NCBI GenBank assembly: GCA_028701435.1
Contig: JAQVQT010000001.1
Coordinates: 1 to 38,466 of the forward strand
From: Smithellaceae bacterium
GTDB taxonomy: Bacteria; Desulfobacterota; Syntrophia; Syntrophales; Smithellaceae
Length of the DNA stretch: 38,466 bases
Direction: 5' to 3'
Position 1 is the first letter of the stretch. Every line of letters starts with the position of its first letter. The position numbers and the translations under genes are program-made. Shown in pieces: positions 8,074 to 17,205 of this stretch. The notes below the pieces were generated by a model, which saw only the letters and a program-made list of their open reading frames with translations, searched no databases and was not told the origin of the DNA.

Positions 8074-9300
8074 TTAGAAAAATTCCAGAAACCATTTTTT
8101 GAGTGTTTTGAAATATTCGCCGAATACATTCCCCGTTTTCCGATAGACGGATTCACTGGGAATATTTTTACTGCCGTAAACAATCAAACCAACCCCGACC
8201 GCAAAAGCCGGTGAGTTGGCCACATCGCTCAAACCGCCGACGCCGGAAGGACAACCGCGGCGCACCGGCATGTCGAAGATCTGCTCCGCCATTTCATTGA
8301 TGCCGGGCAGAAGCGACGAGCCGCCGGTCAGCACAATGCCCGCCGCCAGCAGATCTTCATAACCGGAGCGCACGATTTCCTTGAGCGCCATATTCAGAAT
8401 CTCATCCATGCGGGGCTCCACGATCCGGCCCAGGATCTGCCGCGACACCATACGGGCTTCCCGGCCGCCCACACTGGGCACTTCAATGACATCTTCCTTT
8501 GGGATCATCGACGTCATGGCGCAGCCGTGATTCAGCTTGATTTTCTCCGCCTCGGCAAACGGCGTGCGCAGCCCCGTGGCAATGTCCGAGGTCAGAAAGT
8601 TGCCGCCCACCGGCAGGATGGCCGTATGCTTGATGCTTCCCTCCGCGAAGATGGCGATCCCCGTGGTCGCGCCGCCGATGTCGATCAGGGCGACGCCCAG
8701 ATCTTTTTCGTCGGCGCTGAGAATGGCCTCGCTGGCCGCCAGTTGCTCCAGCACGACATCTTCAATATCGAGGCCCACGCGATTGACGGATTTGACCACA
8801 TTCTGAATCGAAGCGGCGGCGCCGGTCACGATGTGCACTTTCGCTTCCAGCCGCACGCCGGACATCCCCACCGGATCGCGGATGCCGTCCTGTCCGTCCA
8901 CCACGTAGTTCTGAGGCAGCGTGTGCAGAATTTCCCGGTCCACGGGAATAGCGATCGCCTTGGAGGCCTCAATCGCCCTTTGCAGATCGTCTTCGCCGAC
9001 TTCCCGGCCTTTCACGGCGACAATGCCCAGCGAGTTCTGCCCCTTGATGTGGCTGCCGGCAATCCCGACATAGGCGGAATTGATGCGGCAGCCGGACATG
9101 TGCTCGGCGTCCTCCACGGCCTTCTTGATCGCCTCGACGGTGCTGTCGATGTTGACCACGCCGCCCTTGCGCAGTTCCTTGGCGGGGGTGATCCCCATGC
9201 CGATAATGTCAATGCCGGTTGGTTTTGCCTCGCCGACAATCGCAATGGTTTTGGTCGTTCCAATATCGATTCCTACCAGAACGTTGCTTTTCTTTCCCAT
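8074..9300 (-). CDS. ftsA: Cell division protein FtsA
   Basis: FtsA is the actin-like ATPase that tethers FtsZ filaments to the inner membrane and recruits the later divisome. The 408-residue protein begins with the phosphate-1 motif VGIDIGTTKTIAIVGE, and has DIGGATTGIAIF (phosphate-2) and GIVLTGGSSLLPGI (adenosine motif). The last residues EYFKTLKKWFLEFF form an amphipathic helix typical of the membrane-targeting sequence. GGGAAGGGTGAG precedes the ATG. It sits between ftsQ and ftsZ in the usual order. Confidence 0.97.
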   Translation of the reverse strand: MGKKSNVLVGIDIGTTKTIAIVGEAKPTGIDIIGMGITPAKELRKGGVVNIDSTVEAIKKAVEDAEHMSGCRINSAYVGIAGSHIKGQNSLGIVAVKGREVGEDDLQRAIEASKAIAIPVDREILHTLPQNYVVDGQDGIRDPVGMSGVRLEAKVHIVTGAAASIQNVVKSVNRVGLDIEDVVLEQLAASEAILSADEKDLGVALIDIGGATTGIAIFAEGSIKHTAILPVGGNFLTSDIATGLRTPFAEAEKIKLNHGCAMTSMIPKEDVIEVPSVGGREARMVSRQILGRIVEPRMDEILNMALKEIVRSGYEDLLAAGIVLTGGSSLLPGINEMAEQIFDMPVRRGCPSGVGGLSDVANSPAFAVGVGLIVYGSKNIPSESVYRKTGNVFGEYFKTLKKWFLEFF

Positions 9301-9324
9301 AATCTCACCCTTCCCCGTTCCTGC

Positions 9325-10164
9325 CTATATTCTGTACTGCGGCCCTTTTTTCTGTTCCTGCGCCTTTCCCGGCACGTCTTTGCGCTGAACGGTGACCTTG
9401 GAAATATCGGCCAGATCCACAAACAAACGACCGTCCTTCATCCCCCGCTTTTCCAGGTCCGCCAGAACGACATCCAACTGGCGCACCTTGCCTGTAAAGT
9501 TGTCCCGCCCCAGCTTTAAATGCAATCCCCGGTCGGTCAGGACGGACAGGCCGAACACCTCATCCACATGAATTTCAGAAATCGTCCCCAGCGACGCGTA
9601 GGAATCGGCGGACAGGGTTTCCAGCAGCTTCAACGCCTCGGCCAGCAGGGGGGACGGTTTGTTCTGAATATTCACACCGGTCAGAATCGCCAGATCAACA
9701 TCGTCCGTCCGGCTTAATTTTTTGAAAATAAAGCCTCCGGCGTCCATCAGGTAGAAATTCCCGGTCTGCTTGACCAGAGCAATCGGCTTCCGTTCACGCA
9801 CGTCCAGCACCAGCCGGCCCGGCAGCTCCCGGCCGACATAAATATTTTTGACCCAGGGATTGGCGGCGATCCGCCGCGCCACGGCATCCGTGTTGACTGC
9901 CAGAAGATTGCAGCGCGGCTGAATGTTCGCCAGTTGCAGGATGTCCTTTTCCGTCAGCTCTTTCACTCCGCGGACGGAGATTTCCCTGACTTCCAGCGCG
10001 GGGGCGCTCAGCAGCGCGCCGTAAAGATAAATGAACAGGGCGCTGATGACAACGGCGACAGCCAGCAGACCCAAAGCTCCCAGCGATTCGTTCAACGCCC
10101 CGATCAGGCGCCGGCGCACGCGGTTTTTTCTGGCTTCCAGGTTGACTTTTAACTTTTGGCTCAC
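9325..10164 (-). CDS. ftsQ: Cell division protein FtsQ
   Basis: FtsQ is the bitopic inner-membrane protein that links FtsA/FtsZ to the FtsL-FtsB and FtsI-FtsW septal synthase. Of its 279 residues, the first 32 or so are basic and cytoplasmic. One membrane helix follows (LGLLAVAVVISALFIYLYGA), then a periplasmic POTRA domain (LEVREISVRGVKELTEKDIL) and the beta domain (NPWVKNIYVGRELPGRLVLD). The start overlaps the murB stop by four bases (ATGA), implying translational coupling. No ddl gene separates it from murB. Confidence 0.93.
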   Translation of the reverse strand: MSQKLKVNLEARKNRVRRRLIGALNESLGALGLLAVAVVISALFIYLYGALLSAPALEVREISVRGVKELTEKDILQLANIQPRCNLLAVNTDAVARRIAANPWVKNIYVGRELPGRLVLDVRERKPIALVKQTGNFYLMDAGGFIFKKLSRTDDVDLAILTGVNIQNKPSPLLAEALKLLETLSADSYASLGTISEIHVDEVFGLSVLTDRGLHLKLGRDNFTGKVRQLDVVLADLEKRGMKDGRLFVDLADISKVTVQRKDVPGKAQEQKKGPQYRI

Positions 10165-11087
10165 GATTCTTCTCCAATGATGACAACTTCCGTCTCCAGG
10201 AAAAGGCCTCTTTCCTTTTGAACCGCTTCCTGTACCAGCCGGATCAACTTCACCATGTCGGACGCCGTGCCCTGCCCCTTGTTGATCATGAAGTTGGCGT
10301 GCTTTTTCGAAATCTGCACGTCGCCCAGCCGGCGGCCCTTCAGGCCCATCTCCTCCAGCAGGCGGCCGGCCGGCAGCCCCGGAAGATTTTTAAAAACCGA
10401 CCCGGCGCTGGGATATTGCAAAGGATGTTTTTCCTGACGCCATTTCAAAATTTCCGCCATCCGATCCCGGATCTGGCCTGAATGGCCTTTCGACAGGGCG
10501 AAGCACGCCCCGCAAATGACGGCGTTTTCGGGCAGATTGGATTTGCGGTAGGCAAACGCGATCTCTTCCCGCCGCAGGGTTTTCTTTTTTCCTTCGCCGT
10601 CGATCACCGTCACGGACACCAGCACGTCTTTAATTTCGGTTCCGAAAGCACCGGCGTTCATCCAGACGGCCCCGCCGACGCTGCCGGGAATTCCCGCGCA
10701 AAATTCCAGACCGGTCAGTTCGCGCTCCGCGGCCAGCCCGACAATCCGGCCCAGCGCAGCGCCCGCCTGTGCGGCAATCCAAAACCGCCCGTCTTCTGCG
10801 GGCGAGCACATGACCCTGTCCAAACCGCGCAGCGAAATCAGGACGCCGCGGTACCCGCCGTCACGCACCAGAATATTGGTGAGGTTCCCGACCGGCAAAA
10901 ACAGAATATGATTTTCCTTCAGCCTGCGCACAAGGACTTCGAGCTGATCTTCGCTTTCGGGCATCGCCAGCGCGTCCACCCGGCCGCCGAGTTTCAGCGA
11001 CGCATGACGCGACATCGGCTCGTCGAACCATACCTTGCCGACCTTCACATCCCGCAGCGCCTCTGAAATTTTCAAATGACCGGTCAT
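10161..11087 (-). CDS. murB: UDP-N-acetylenolpyruvoylglucosamine reductase MurB
   Basis: MurB is the FAD flavoenzyme that reduces UDP-GlcNAc-enolpyruvate to UDP-MurNAc with NADPH. The 308-residue protein has HASLKLGG near the N-terminus, the FAD-domain signature GIPGSVGGAVWMNAGAFG, and SAGSVFKN with the catalytic serine. The C-terminus ISKKHANFMINKGQGTASDM is standard. It lacks the extra Y-loop of the E. coli enzyme and so looks like type II. One oddity is the flavin-loop motif, usually GxGSN or GxGTN, which reads GNLTN here. Four-base overlaps join it to murC before and ftsQ after. Confidence 0.96.
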   Translation of the reverse strand: MTGHLKISEALRDVKVGKVWFDEPMSRHASLKLGGRVDALAMPESEDQLEVLVRRLKENHILFLPVGNLTNILVRDGGYRGVLISLRGLDRVMCSPAEDGRFWIAAQAGAALGRIVGLAAERELTGLEFCAGIPGSVGGAVWMNAGAFGTEIKDVLVSVTVIDGEGKKKTLRREEIAFAYRKSNLPENAVICGACFALSKGHSGQIRDRMAEILKWRQEKHPLQYPSAGSVFKNLPGLPAGRLLEEMGLKGRRLGDVQISKKHANFMINKGQGTASDMVKLIRLVQEAVQKERGLFLETEVVIIGEES

Positions 11088-12496
11088 GGGTTCTTCGTTC
11101 CCTCTTTGATCTGCGCGAGAAACGACTCGCCGATTTTATACACACTGCCCGCGCCCAGCGTCAGAACGGTATCCCCGGGTTTTGCGTTGGCGAGCAGAAA
11201 CTCCACCGTGCCCTGCGGCTGGGCGATGTATTCCACGCAGGGATGACCGCCTTCCTTGATCGCCACCCAAAGCGCCGCGGAATGAACACCGGGAATCGGC
11301 GCCTCCGACGCCGGATAAATATCGTTGAGCACCAGCACGTCCGCATCGCCGAACGCCTTGGTAAATTCGTCAAACAGCGCTTTGGTCCGCGTAAAGCGGT
11401 GGGGCTGAAACACCACGATCAACCGGCCCTTCCGCATCTGGCGCGCCGCCGCCAGCGTCGCCATAATTTCCGTCGGGTGATGGCCGTAGTCGTCCACCAC
11501 GGCAATTCCGCCGTTCTCCCCCTTGACTTCAAGCCGCCGCTGGACACCGGAGAAAGCCAGCAGTCCTTTGCGGAGAATCGCCATATCCAGGCCCAGTTCA
11601 CGCCCCACGGCAATGGCGGCCATGGAGTTGTAAACATTAAAGAGGCCCGGCACCTTCAATGCTACGTCGCCCAGGCTCTCTCCCCTGTAAGACAGGGCAT
11701 ACCGGGTTCCAGTGTCGGAATGCTGAATGTCGCTCGCCGTATAATCCGCCGGCTGCGCGATGCCGTAGGTAATCACGCGGCGCTTGATCGAGGGGGCAAT
11801 GGCGCGCACATGTTCGTTGTCGCCGCACATCACCGTGCAGCCGTAAAAGGGCACCATGTTGGCAAATTTTAAGAAAGCGTCCTTGATTTCTTCAATACCC
11901 GGATAATAGTCCAGATGCTCGCGGTCGATATTGGTAATGACGGCGATCGTCGGCGACAGCTTTAAAAAAGATCCGTCGCTTTCGTCCGCCTCCGCGACAA
12001 GAATGTCTCCGCCGCCCAGACGGGCGTTGGATCCGATGCTGGCCAGCTTGCCGCCGATCACCATGGTGGGATCCAGTCCGCCCTCCGCTAGAAGGGTCGA
12101 GACCATCGAGGTGGTTGTGGTCTTGCCGTGGCTGCCGGAAACGGCCACGGAAAATTTCATTTTCAGGAGCTCCGCCAGCATTTCCGCCCGGGGAATCACC
12201 GGAATGTTCTTGCGATGCGCTTCCAGAACTTCCGGATTGTCCGCCTTCACCGCGGTCGATGTGACTACCACATCCGCGTTGCCGATGTTTTCCGCCGCGT
12301 GCCCGACGGCAATCGCCGCACCCAGCTGCTGCAGGCGCTTCGTTGTGTCGGAGGACTGGACGTCCGATCCGCTGATGCCGTATCCGAGGTTCAGCAGCAC
12401 TTCGGCAATGCCGCTCATTCCGATGCCCCCGATGCCGACAAAATGGATGCGCTTGACTTTGCGCTGCATGAATCCGGTTTCCTGGTCTTTGCTCAT
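11084..12496 (-). CDS. murC: UDP-N-acetylmuramate--L-alanine ligase MurC
   Basis: MurC is the ATP-dependent cytoplasmic ligase that adds L-alanine to UDP-MurNAc, the first stem-peptide step. The 470-residue protein has the N-terminal Rossmann motif HFVGIGGIGMSGIAEVL, the ATP loop SGSHGKTTTTSM, the metal and substrate motif AEADESDGSF, and DREHLDYYP, all typical of Mur ligases of the MurC type. The C-terminal domain contains VFQPHRFTRT. An alternative ATG nine codons in (12469) has AGGA upstream and cannot be excluded. It lies between murG and murB. Confidence 0.97.
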   Translation of the reverse strand: MSKDQETGFMQRKVKRIHFVGIGGIGMSGIAEVLLNLGYGISGSDVQSSDTTKRLQQLGAAIAVGHAAENIGNADVVVTSTAVKADNPEVLEAHRKNIPVIPRAEMLAELLKMKFSVAVSGSHGKTTTTSMVSTLLAEGGLDPTMVIGGKLASIGSNARLGGGDILVAEADESDGSFLKLSPTIAVITNIDREHLDYYPGIEEIKDAFLKFANMVPFYGCTVMCGDNEHVRAIAPSIKRRVITYGIAQPADYTASDIQHSDTGTRYALSYRGESLGDVALKVPGLFNVYNSMAAIAVGRELGLDMAILRKGLLAFSGVQRRLEVKGENGGIAVVDDYGHHPTEIMATLAAARQMRKGRLIVVFQPHRFTRTKALFDEFTKAFGDADVLVLNDIYPASEAPIPGVHSAALWVAIKEGGHPCVEYIAQPQGTVEFLLANAKPGDTVLTLGAGSVYKIGESFLAQIKEGTKNP

Positions 12497-12519
12497 TTTC
12501 CCTTTATCCTGTTGAAGGT

Positions 12520-13602
12520 TTATTTTTCCGCCGCCAGCCTTACGCAGGCATCGACAATTCTTGCGGCGGCGTCGGGCCTGCCCAGCGCTTTGGATCTCTC
12601 TTCCATGCCCCGTAATTTCTTGTCGTCTTCCAGCAGGGACTCCACAAGCGAATACAGGGCCTCCGCAGAAAGCTCGCTCTCCCGAATCATGGCCGCCGCG
12701 CCGGCTTCGACCATTGCCCGCGCATTTTCGGTCTGATGGTCATCGGCCGCGTACGGGAAGGGGATCAGCACAGACGCTTTCCCCGCCACCGTGATTTCCG
12801 CGAGCGACGTCGCTCCGGCTCGGCAGATGATCAGGTCGGACGCCGCGTAGGCCGACGCCATATCGACGATGAATGGTTGAACCTCAGCTTCCATACCGGC
12901 CCGCTCATAGGCCCGCCGCACTTCCTCACAATCGCGCTCTCCGGTCTGGTGGACCACCCGAACCCGGTCTTTGATCTTTTGCAGCATCGGCAGCATGGCC
13001 ACGACCGTTTTGTTGATGGCCGCCGCTCCCTGCGAACCGCCGAAAACCAGAATCTGCCGGATGGCGCGCATCTTCGGGGCTTCATTCAGGCGCGCGGCAA
13101 ACGCCGCCCGAACCGGATTGCCCGTCACACTGACTTTCCGGGCGGGAAACCTTCCTTTGCTTTGCTCGTAGGTCAGAAAGATTCGATCGACAAATTTCCC
13201 CAGGATGCGGTTCGTGTTTCCCGCCAGAGCGTTTTGCTCGGCAATGGCCGTGGGAATATTCATCAGCCAGGCGGCGATCACCGCCGGCCCCGAGGCATAC
13301 CCGCCGACGCCAATGACGACATCGGGCCGAAAATCCCTCAAGATCATACGGGACTGCCACATGCTGTTGGGAATCGCGTAAACGCCTTTGATCAATGCCT
13401 TCCAACCCCTTCCCTTCAGCCCTTCCACATCAATGAGTTTCAGTTCGTAGCCCAACTTCCCCAAAAGCCGGTACTCAATGCCCCTTTGGGTTCCGATAAA
13501 GATCACCCGGTTTTCGGGATCGCGTTTTTGGAACTCTTCCGCGACGGCAATGCCGGGAAACAAATGACCGCCCGTTCCTCCTCCCGCAATGATGATCCTC
13601 AC
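12520..13602 (-). CDS. murG: Lipid II synthase glycosyltransferase MurG
   Basis: MurG transfers GlcNAc from UDP-GlcNAc to lipid I on the inner face of the membrane, forming lipid II. The 360-residue GT-B protein starts with the glycine loop AGGGTGGHLFPGIAVAEEF. The second domain carries VFGGSQGA and the UDP-GlcNAc-binding region CRAGATSLAEITVAGKASVL followed by FPYAADDHQTENA. It lies 52 bases downstream of ftsW and 23 bases upstream of murC. Confidence 0.97.
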   Translation of the reverse strand: MRIIIAGGGTGGHLFPGIAVAEEFQKRDPENRVIFIGTQRGIEYRLLGKLGYELKLIDVEGLKGRGWKALIKGVYAIPNSMWQSRMILRDFRPDVVIGVGGYASGPAVIAAWLMNIPTAIAEQNALAGNTNRILGKFVDRIFLTYEQSKGRFPARKVSVTGNPVRAAFAARLNEAPKMRAIRQILVFGGSQGAAAINKTVVAMLPMLQKIKDRVRVVHQTGERDCEEVRRAYERAGMEAEVQPFIVDMASAYAASDLIICRAGATSLAEITVAGKASVLIPFPYAADDHQTENARAMVEAGAAAMIRESELSAEALYSLVESLLEDDKKLRGMEERSKALGRPDAAARIVDACVRLAAEK

Positions 13603-13654
13603 CGGTTTCTCTCCGCCTGCGCGTCTGCTTTGCGCCTTTTGATCTTTTCGCCGT

Positions 13655-14761
13655 TTACGTCCTCTGCGTGGAGATGTTCAGCAGAATCCCCACGGTCATC
13701 ATGCTCATGACAAACGACGTGCCGCCGTAACTCAAGAATGGAAGCGCCAGTCCCTTCAGGGGAATGAGCCCCATCACCCCCGCGATATTAATGAAGGCCT
13801 GCAGCGCGATCAACATCGTCAGGCCCGCGGCCAGCAGCGTGCCGAAGAGATTCGGCGCGCGAAAAGCGATCATAAAACCCCGCAGCAAAAAGAAAATGAA
13901 CATGAAAATAATGATCGTCACGCCGATAAAGCCGCTTTCCTCCGCAATCACCGCCAGAATGAAATCCGTGTGCGGCTCCGGCAGATAAAACAATTTCTGC
14001 ATGCCGTCGCCGATGCCCTGACCCGTCACGCCGCCCGATCCGAAGGAAATCAGCGACTGGATGAGCTGAAAGCCGGTGTTGTCCGCGTCTTTCCAGGGAT
14101 CGAGAAACGCCGTCAGCCGCGCCATTCGGTATCCCTTGCTCATAATCAGCCAGATGCCCACGGGAATAAAGGCCGCGCCCAGAAAGACCAGATGGGTAAT
14201 CCGGGATCCGGCCAGCGACAGCATCAACAGCAGAATCGACATGATGATGACAACCGTGCCGAAATCCGGCTGAAGAATGATCAGGCCCATGACCACGGCC
14301 GTCACCGAAAGCGGAATCAGAACGCCCCGGCTGAATTTTTTCAAATGGTGCACTTTTCTCGTCAGCAGATGCGCCAGGAAAAGCACCATGGCCACCTTGA
14401 CCAGTTCGGTCACCTGAAAGGAAAACACGCCCATATTGAGCCAGCGGGTCGCGCCGCCCCGCTTCACGCCGACGTGCGGAATAAAAAGCAACAGCAGCAG
14501 GATCACGGAGACGATCACACCCGGATACGCCAGCTTCTTGAGCTGTTCGTATGGAATTTTGGTCATGACAATCATGATCACCAGGCCGGCAAACACAAAA
14601 AATAAATGCTTTTTGAGAAAGAATTGTCCGTCTTTGAATTTTTCCATCGCCAGAATGGAACTCGACGAATAAATCATCGCCGTGCCCACAGTCACCAGAA
14701 TCAGGGTGACCAGCAAAAGAATGATGTCCGGCGTATTGGCGTCTTTTTTCGCAGCGTCCAT
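13655..14761 (-). CDS. ftsW: Septal peptidoglycan polymerase FtsW (SEDS family)
   Basis: FtsW is the SEDS glycosyltransferase that polymerises lipid II at the septum with FtsI. The 368-residue protein has about ten membrane segments. Family hallmarks are visible: QPDFGTVVIIMSILLLML, the large periplasmic loop ending in FYLPEPHTDFILAVIAEE, and the C-terminal PLKGLALPFLSYGGTSF. Position within the dcw cluster favours FtsW over RodA. Its ATG directly abuts the murD stop codon. Confidence 0.95.
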   Translation of the reverse strand: MDAAKKDANTPDIILLLVTLILVTVGTAMIYSSSSILAMEKFKDGQFFLKKHLFFVFAGLVIMIVMTKIPYEQLKKLAYPGVIVSVILLLLLFIPHVGVKRGGATRWLNMGVFSFQVTELVKVAMVLFLAHLLTRKVHHLKKFSRGVLIPLSVTAVVMGLIILQPDFGTVVIIMSILLLMLSLAGSRITHLVFLGAAFIPVGIWLIMSKGYRMARLTAFLDPWKDADNTGFQLIQSLISFGSGGVTGQGIGDGMQKLFYLPEPHTDFILAVIAEESGFIGVTIIIFMFIFFLLRGFMIAFRAPNLFGTLLAAGLTMLIALQAFINIAGVMGLIPLKGLALPFLSYGGTSFVMSMMTVGILLNISTQRT

Positions 14762-16105
14762 TTACAGATTCCTGACCACTTCCTTGAAATGATTTCCCCG
14801 CTCCCGGTAATTGGCAAACGCATCAAAGCTCGCGCACCCCGGTGACAAAAGGACAATATCTCCGGGCTTCGCGTCCCGGTATGCCCGGAGGACGGCCGCC
14901 TTCAGCGTCCCTTCCTTTGCGATCGGCGTCTTATTGCCCAGCTGCGGCTCGATTTGGTCGCGCGCCTCGCCAAACAGGACAACCTGTTTGGTTTTGGCGC
15001 CCAAAAGCGGCTGCAGCACGTCAAAATTTCCGTCCTTGTCCCGTCCGCCCATAAGCAGAATCACCGGCGATGAAAAGGTTTGCAGCGCGCGCGCGACGGC
15101 ATCGACATTGGTTCCCTTGGAATCGTCATAAAAGGCAACCGCACGCTTTTCCCCGGCAAATTCAATCCGATGGGGCAGGCCCCGAAACTGCGACACCGCC
15201 TCCACGATGCTCTCCTTTGAACAACCGCAGAAGCGAGCCGCCGTCACGGCCGCCATGACGTTCTCCACATTATGCAGACCGGGAATCCTGATCATCCCCG
15301 AAGGATAACGCTCATCGGGGCCGTCGGGACGACGGTAAACGATACTGCCGTCCTCTAGGCACAATCCAGGGCTTTGCAGCCGGCCGGAGCTGAACCGGAC
15401 CACTGCGGCCCGCATCGACGAATCCAGGTCTTCCTGATACGGATCCCCGGCATTCAGAATCGCCAGATCGTTTTCACGCTGGTTTTCAAAAATTCTCCCC
15501 TTGATGCGGCGGTACTCTTCAAACGACCCGTGATAATTGACATGATCGCAGGTAATGTTGAGCAGGATCGCGGCATGCGGACGGAACGATTCGATCCACT
15601 GAAGCTGAAAGCTGCTGATTTCGGCGACGATGAAATCATCCGTCTGCTCGCCGGCGGCGTATTCGATCAGAGGATTTCCGATGTTGCCGCCCACAAACAC
15701 TTTTTTCCCGGCGCGCGCCAGAATCTCGCCCAGCAGGGTGGTCGTGGTGGTTTTCCCGTTGGTGCCCGTCACGGCGATGATCGGCACGCGAATGAACCGG
15801 TAGGCCAGTTCGATCTCGCTCAAGATCGGAATCTTCTTTTGCTGCGCCGCCGCCAGGATGGGATGGCGGGGGGGAACCCCCGGAGACGGCACCACCAGAT
15901 GCACGCCATCCAGGCAGGTCTCGTCATAGCATCCGACGGCAAGCCACGGCCGATGGGCGATTTGTTCAAACTCCGCACCCCACTGGTCCCGTGGTTTCTC
16001 ATCGACCGCCACGACGGCGGCACCGCTCGCGCCCAGAAACACGGCGGCGGCGATGCCCGTTTTTCCCATGCCGATCACGGCTATTTTCTTTTCCGCCAGT
16101 TGCAT
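14762..16105 (-). CDS. murD: UDP-N-acetylmuramoylalanine--D-glutamate ligase MurD
   Basis: MurD adds D-glutamate to UDP-MurNAc-L-Ala in the cytoplasm using ATP. The 447-residue protein has the N-terminal uridine-binding fold IGMGKTGIAAAVFLGASG, the ATP loop GTNGKTTTTTLLGEIL, NITCDHVNYHGSFEEYRRIK with the lysine expected to be carbamylated, and FYDDSKGTNVDA. The C-terminal part ends with VLLSPGCASFDAFANYRERG, diagnostic for MurD. It is separated by seven bases from mraY and abuts ftsW. Confidence 0.97.
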   Translation of the reverse strand: MQLAEKKIAVIGMGKTGIAAAVFLGASGAAVVAVDEKPRDQWGAEFEQIAHRPWLAVGCYDETCLDGVHLVVPSPGVPPRHPILAAAQQKKIPILSEIELAYRFIRVPIIAVTGTNGKTTTTTLLGEILARAGKKVFVGGNIGNPLIEYAAGEQTDDFIVAEISSFQLQWIESFRPHAAILLNITCDHVNYHGSFEEYRRIKGRIFENQRENDLAILNAGDPYQEDLDSSMRAAVVRFSSGRLQSPGLCLEDGSIVYRRPDGPDERYPSGMIRIPGLHNVENVMAAVTAARFCGCSKESIVEAVSQFRGLPHRIEFAGEKRAVAFYDDSKGTNVDAVARALQTFSSPVILLMGGRDKDGNFDVLQPLLGAKTKQVVLFGEARDQIEPQLGNKTPIAKEGTLKAAVLRAYRDAKPGDIVLLSPGCASFDAFANYRERGNHFKEVVRNL

Positions 16106-16112
16106 GCTTTCC

Positions 16113-17192
16113 CTACCGCAACTTCAATGTGCTGATCGCCAGAAGCGCCAGCAGGATCGAAATGATCCAGAACCGGACAATGACTTTCGGCTCCGCCCAG
16201 CCCTTGAGTTCGAAATGATGATGGATCGGCGCCATTCGGAAAATCCTTTTCCCGCCCGTCAGCTTGAAATAACCGACCTGAAAAATGACGGAAAATGTCT
16301 CCATCACAAAAACCCCGCCGACAATCGCCAGAAGAATTTCCTGTTTGGTGATGATGGCCACGGTTCCCAGCGCGCCGCCCATGGACAGAGAGCCGACATC
16401 GCCCATGAAGATTTCCGCCGGATGGGCGTTAAACCACAGAAAGCCCAGCGCCGCGCCCATAAACGCTCCGCAGAAAACGGACAATTCACCCGCGCCGGGT
16501 ACATAGGGAATCTGCAGGTAATGCGCAACTTTGACGTTGCCGGCAAAATAGGCGAAGAGCAGATACGTGACAAAGCAGATGCCCGCGGGCCCGGTCGCCA
16601 GACCATCCAGGCCGTCCGTCAGATTCACGGCGTTGGCCGCGCCCACGATGATGAAAACGCACAGCAGAATATAGCCCCAGCCCAGATTAGGCAAAACCGT
16701 CTTAAAGAAGGGAATCGTCACCTGCGCGCTGAACCCCGGCTTGAAATACAAAACAACGCCGACAAACAGAGCGATGATGATTTCAGCGGCCAGCCTGATT
16801 TTCCCGGGCACGCCCCTGGAATTCCGAACAGCCAGCTTCCTGTAATCATCCAGAAAACCGATCAGGCCGAACCCGACGGTAACCAGCAGCACCAGCCAGA
16901 TATACACCACGGAAAGGTTCGCCCACAGGATCGTGGAAACCGTCACCGCAAAGAGGATCAACATGCCCCCCATCGTCGGCGTTCCCTTCTTGACCAGATG
17001 CGTTTGGGGGCCGTCCTCGCGAATCTGCTGATCAATCTGCATTTTCTGCAGCTTTTCAATAAACCATCTTCCCAGAACCAGACAGATCAGCAACGCCGTG
17101 ATGGAGGCGAAGATGGTCCTGAACGTGATATACCTAAACACGTTGAAGGATGAAAACACCGTGTGCAAAGGATATAAAAATTCGTAAATCAT
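16113..17192 (-). CDS. mraY: Phospho-N-acetylmuramoyl-pentapeptide transferase MraY
   Basis: MraY is the polytopic inner-membrane enzyme that moves phospho-MurNAc-pentapeptide onto undecaprenyl phosphate, making lipid I. The 359-residue protein matches the usual length (about 360) when started at the ATG at 17192, preceded by GGGAG and beginning MIYEFLYPL. Catalytic motifs are present: GFLDDYRKL, NLTDGLDGLATG, and the histidine motif PIHHHFELKGW. Ten membrane helices are expected. The open frame continues 16 codons upstream into murEF, but that extension is basic and unlike the family. Confidence 0.97.
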   Translation of the reverse strand: MIYEFLYPLHTVFSSFNVFRYITFRTIFASITALLICLVLGRWFIEKLQKMQIDQQIREDGPQTHLVKKGTPTMGGMLILFAVTVSTILWANLSVVYIWLVLLVTVGFGLIGFLDDYRKLAVRNSRGVPGKIRLAAEIIIALFVGVVLYFKPGFSAQVTIPFFKTVLPNLGWGYILLCVFIIVGAANAVNLTDGLDGLATGPAGICFVTYLLFAYFAGNVKVAHYLQIPYVPGAGELSVFCGAFMGAALGFLWFNAHPAEIFMGDVGSLSMGGALGTVAIITKQEILLAIVGGVFVMETFSVIFQVGYFKLTGGKRIFRMAPIHHHFELKGWAEPKVIVRFWIISILLALLAISTLKLR

Positions 17193-17205
17193 TTTTTTCT
17201 CCCGC

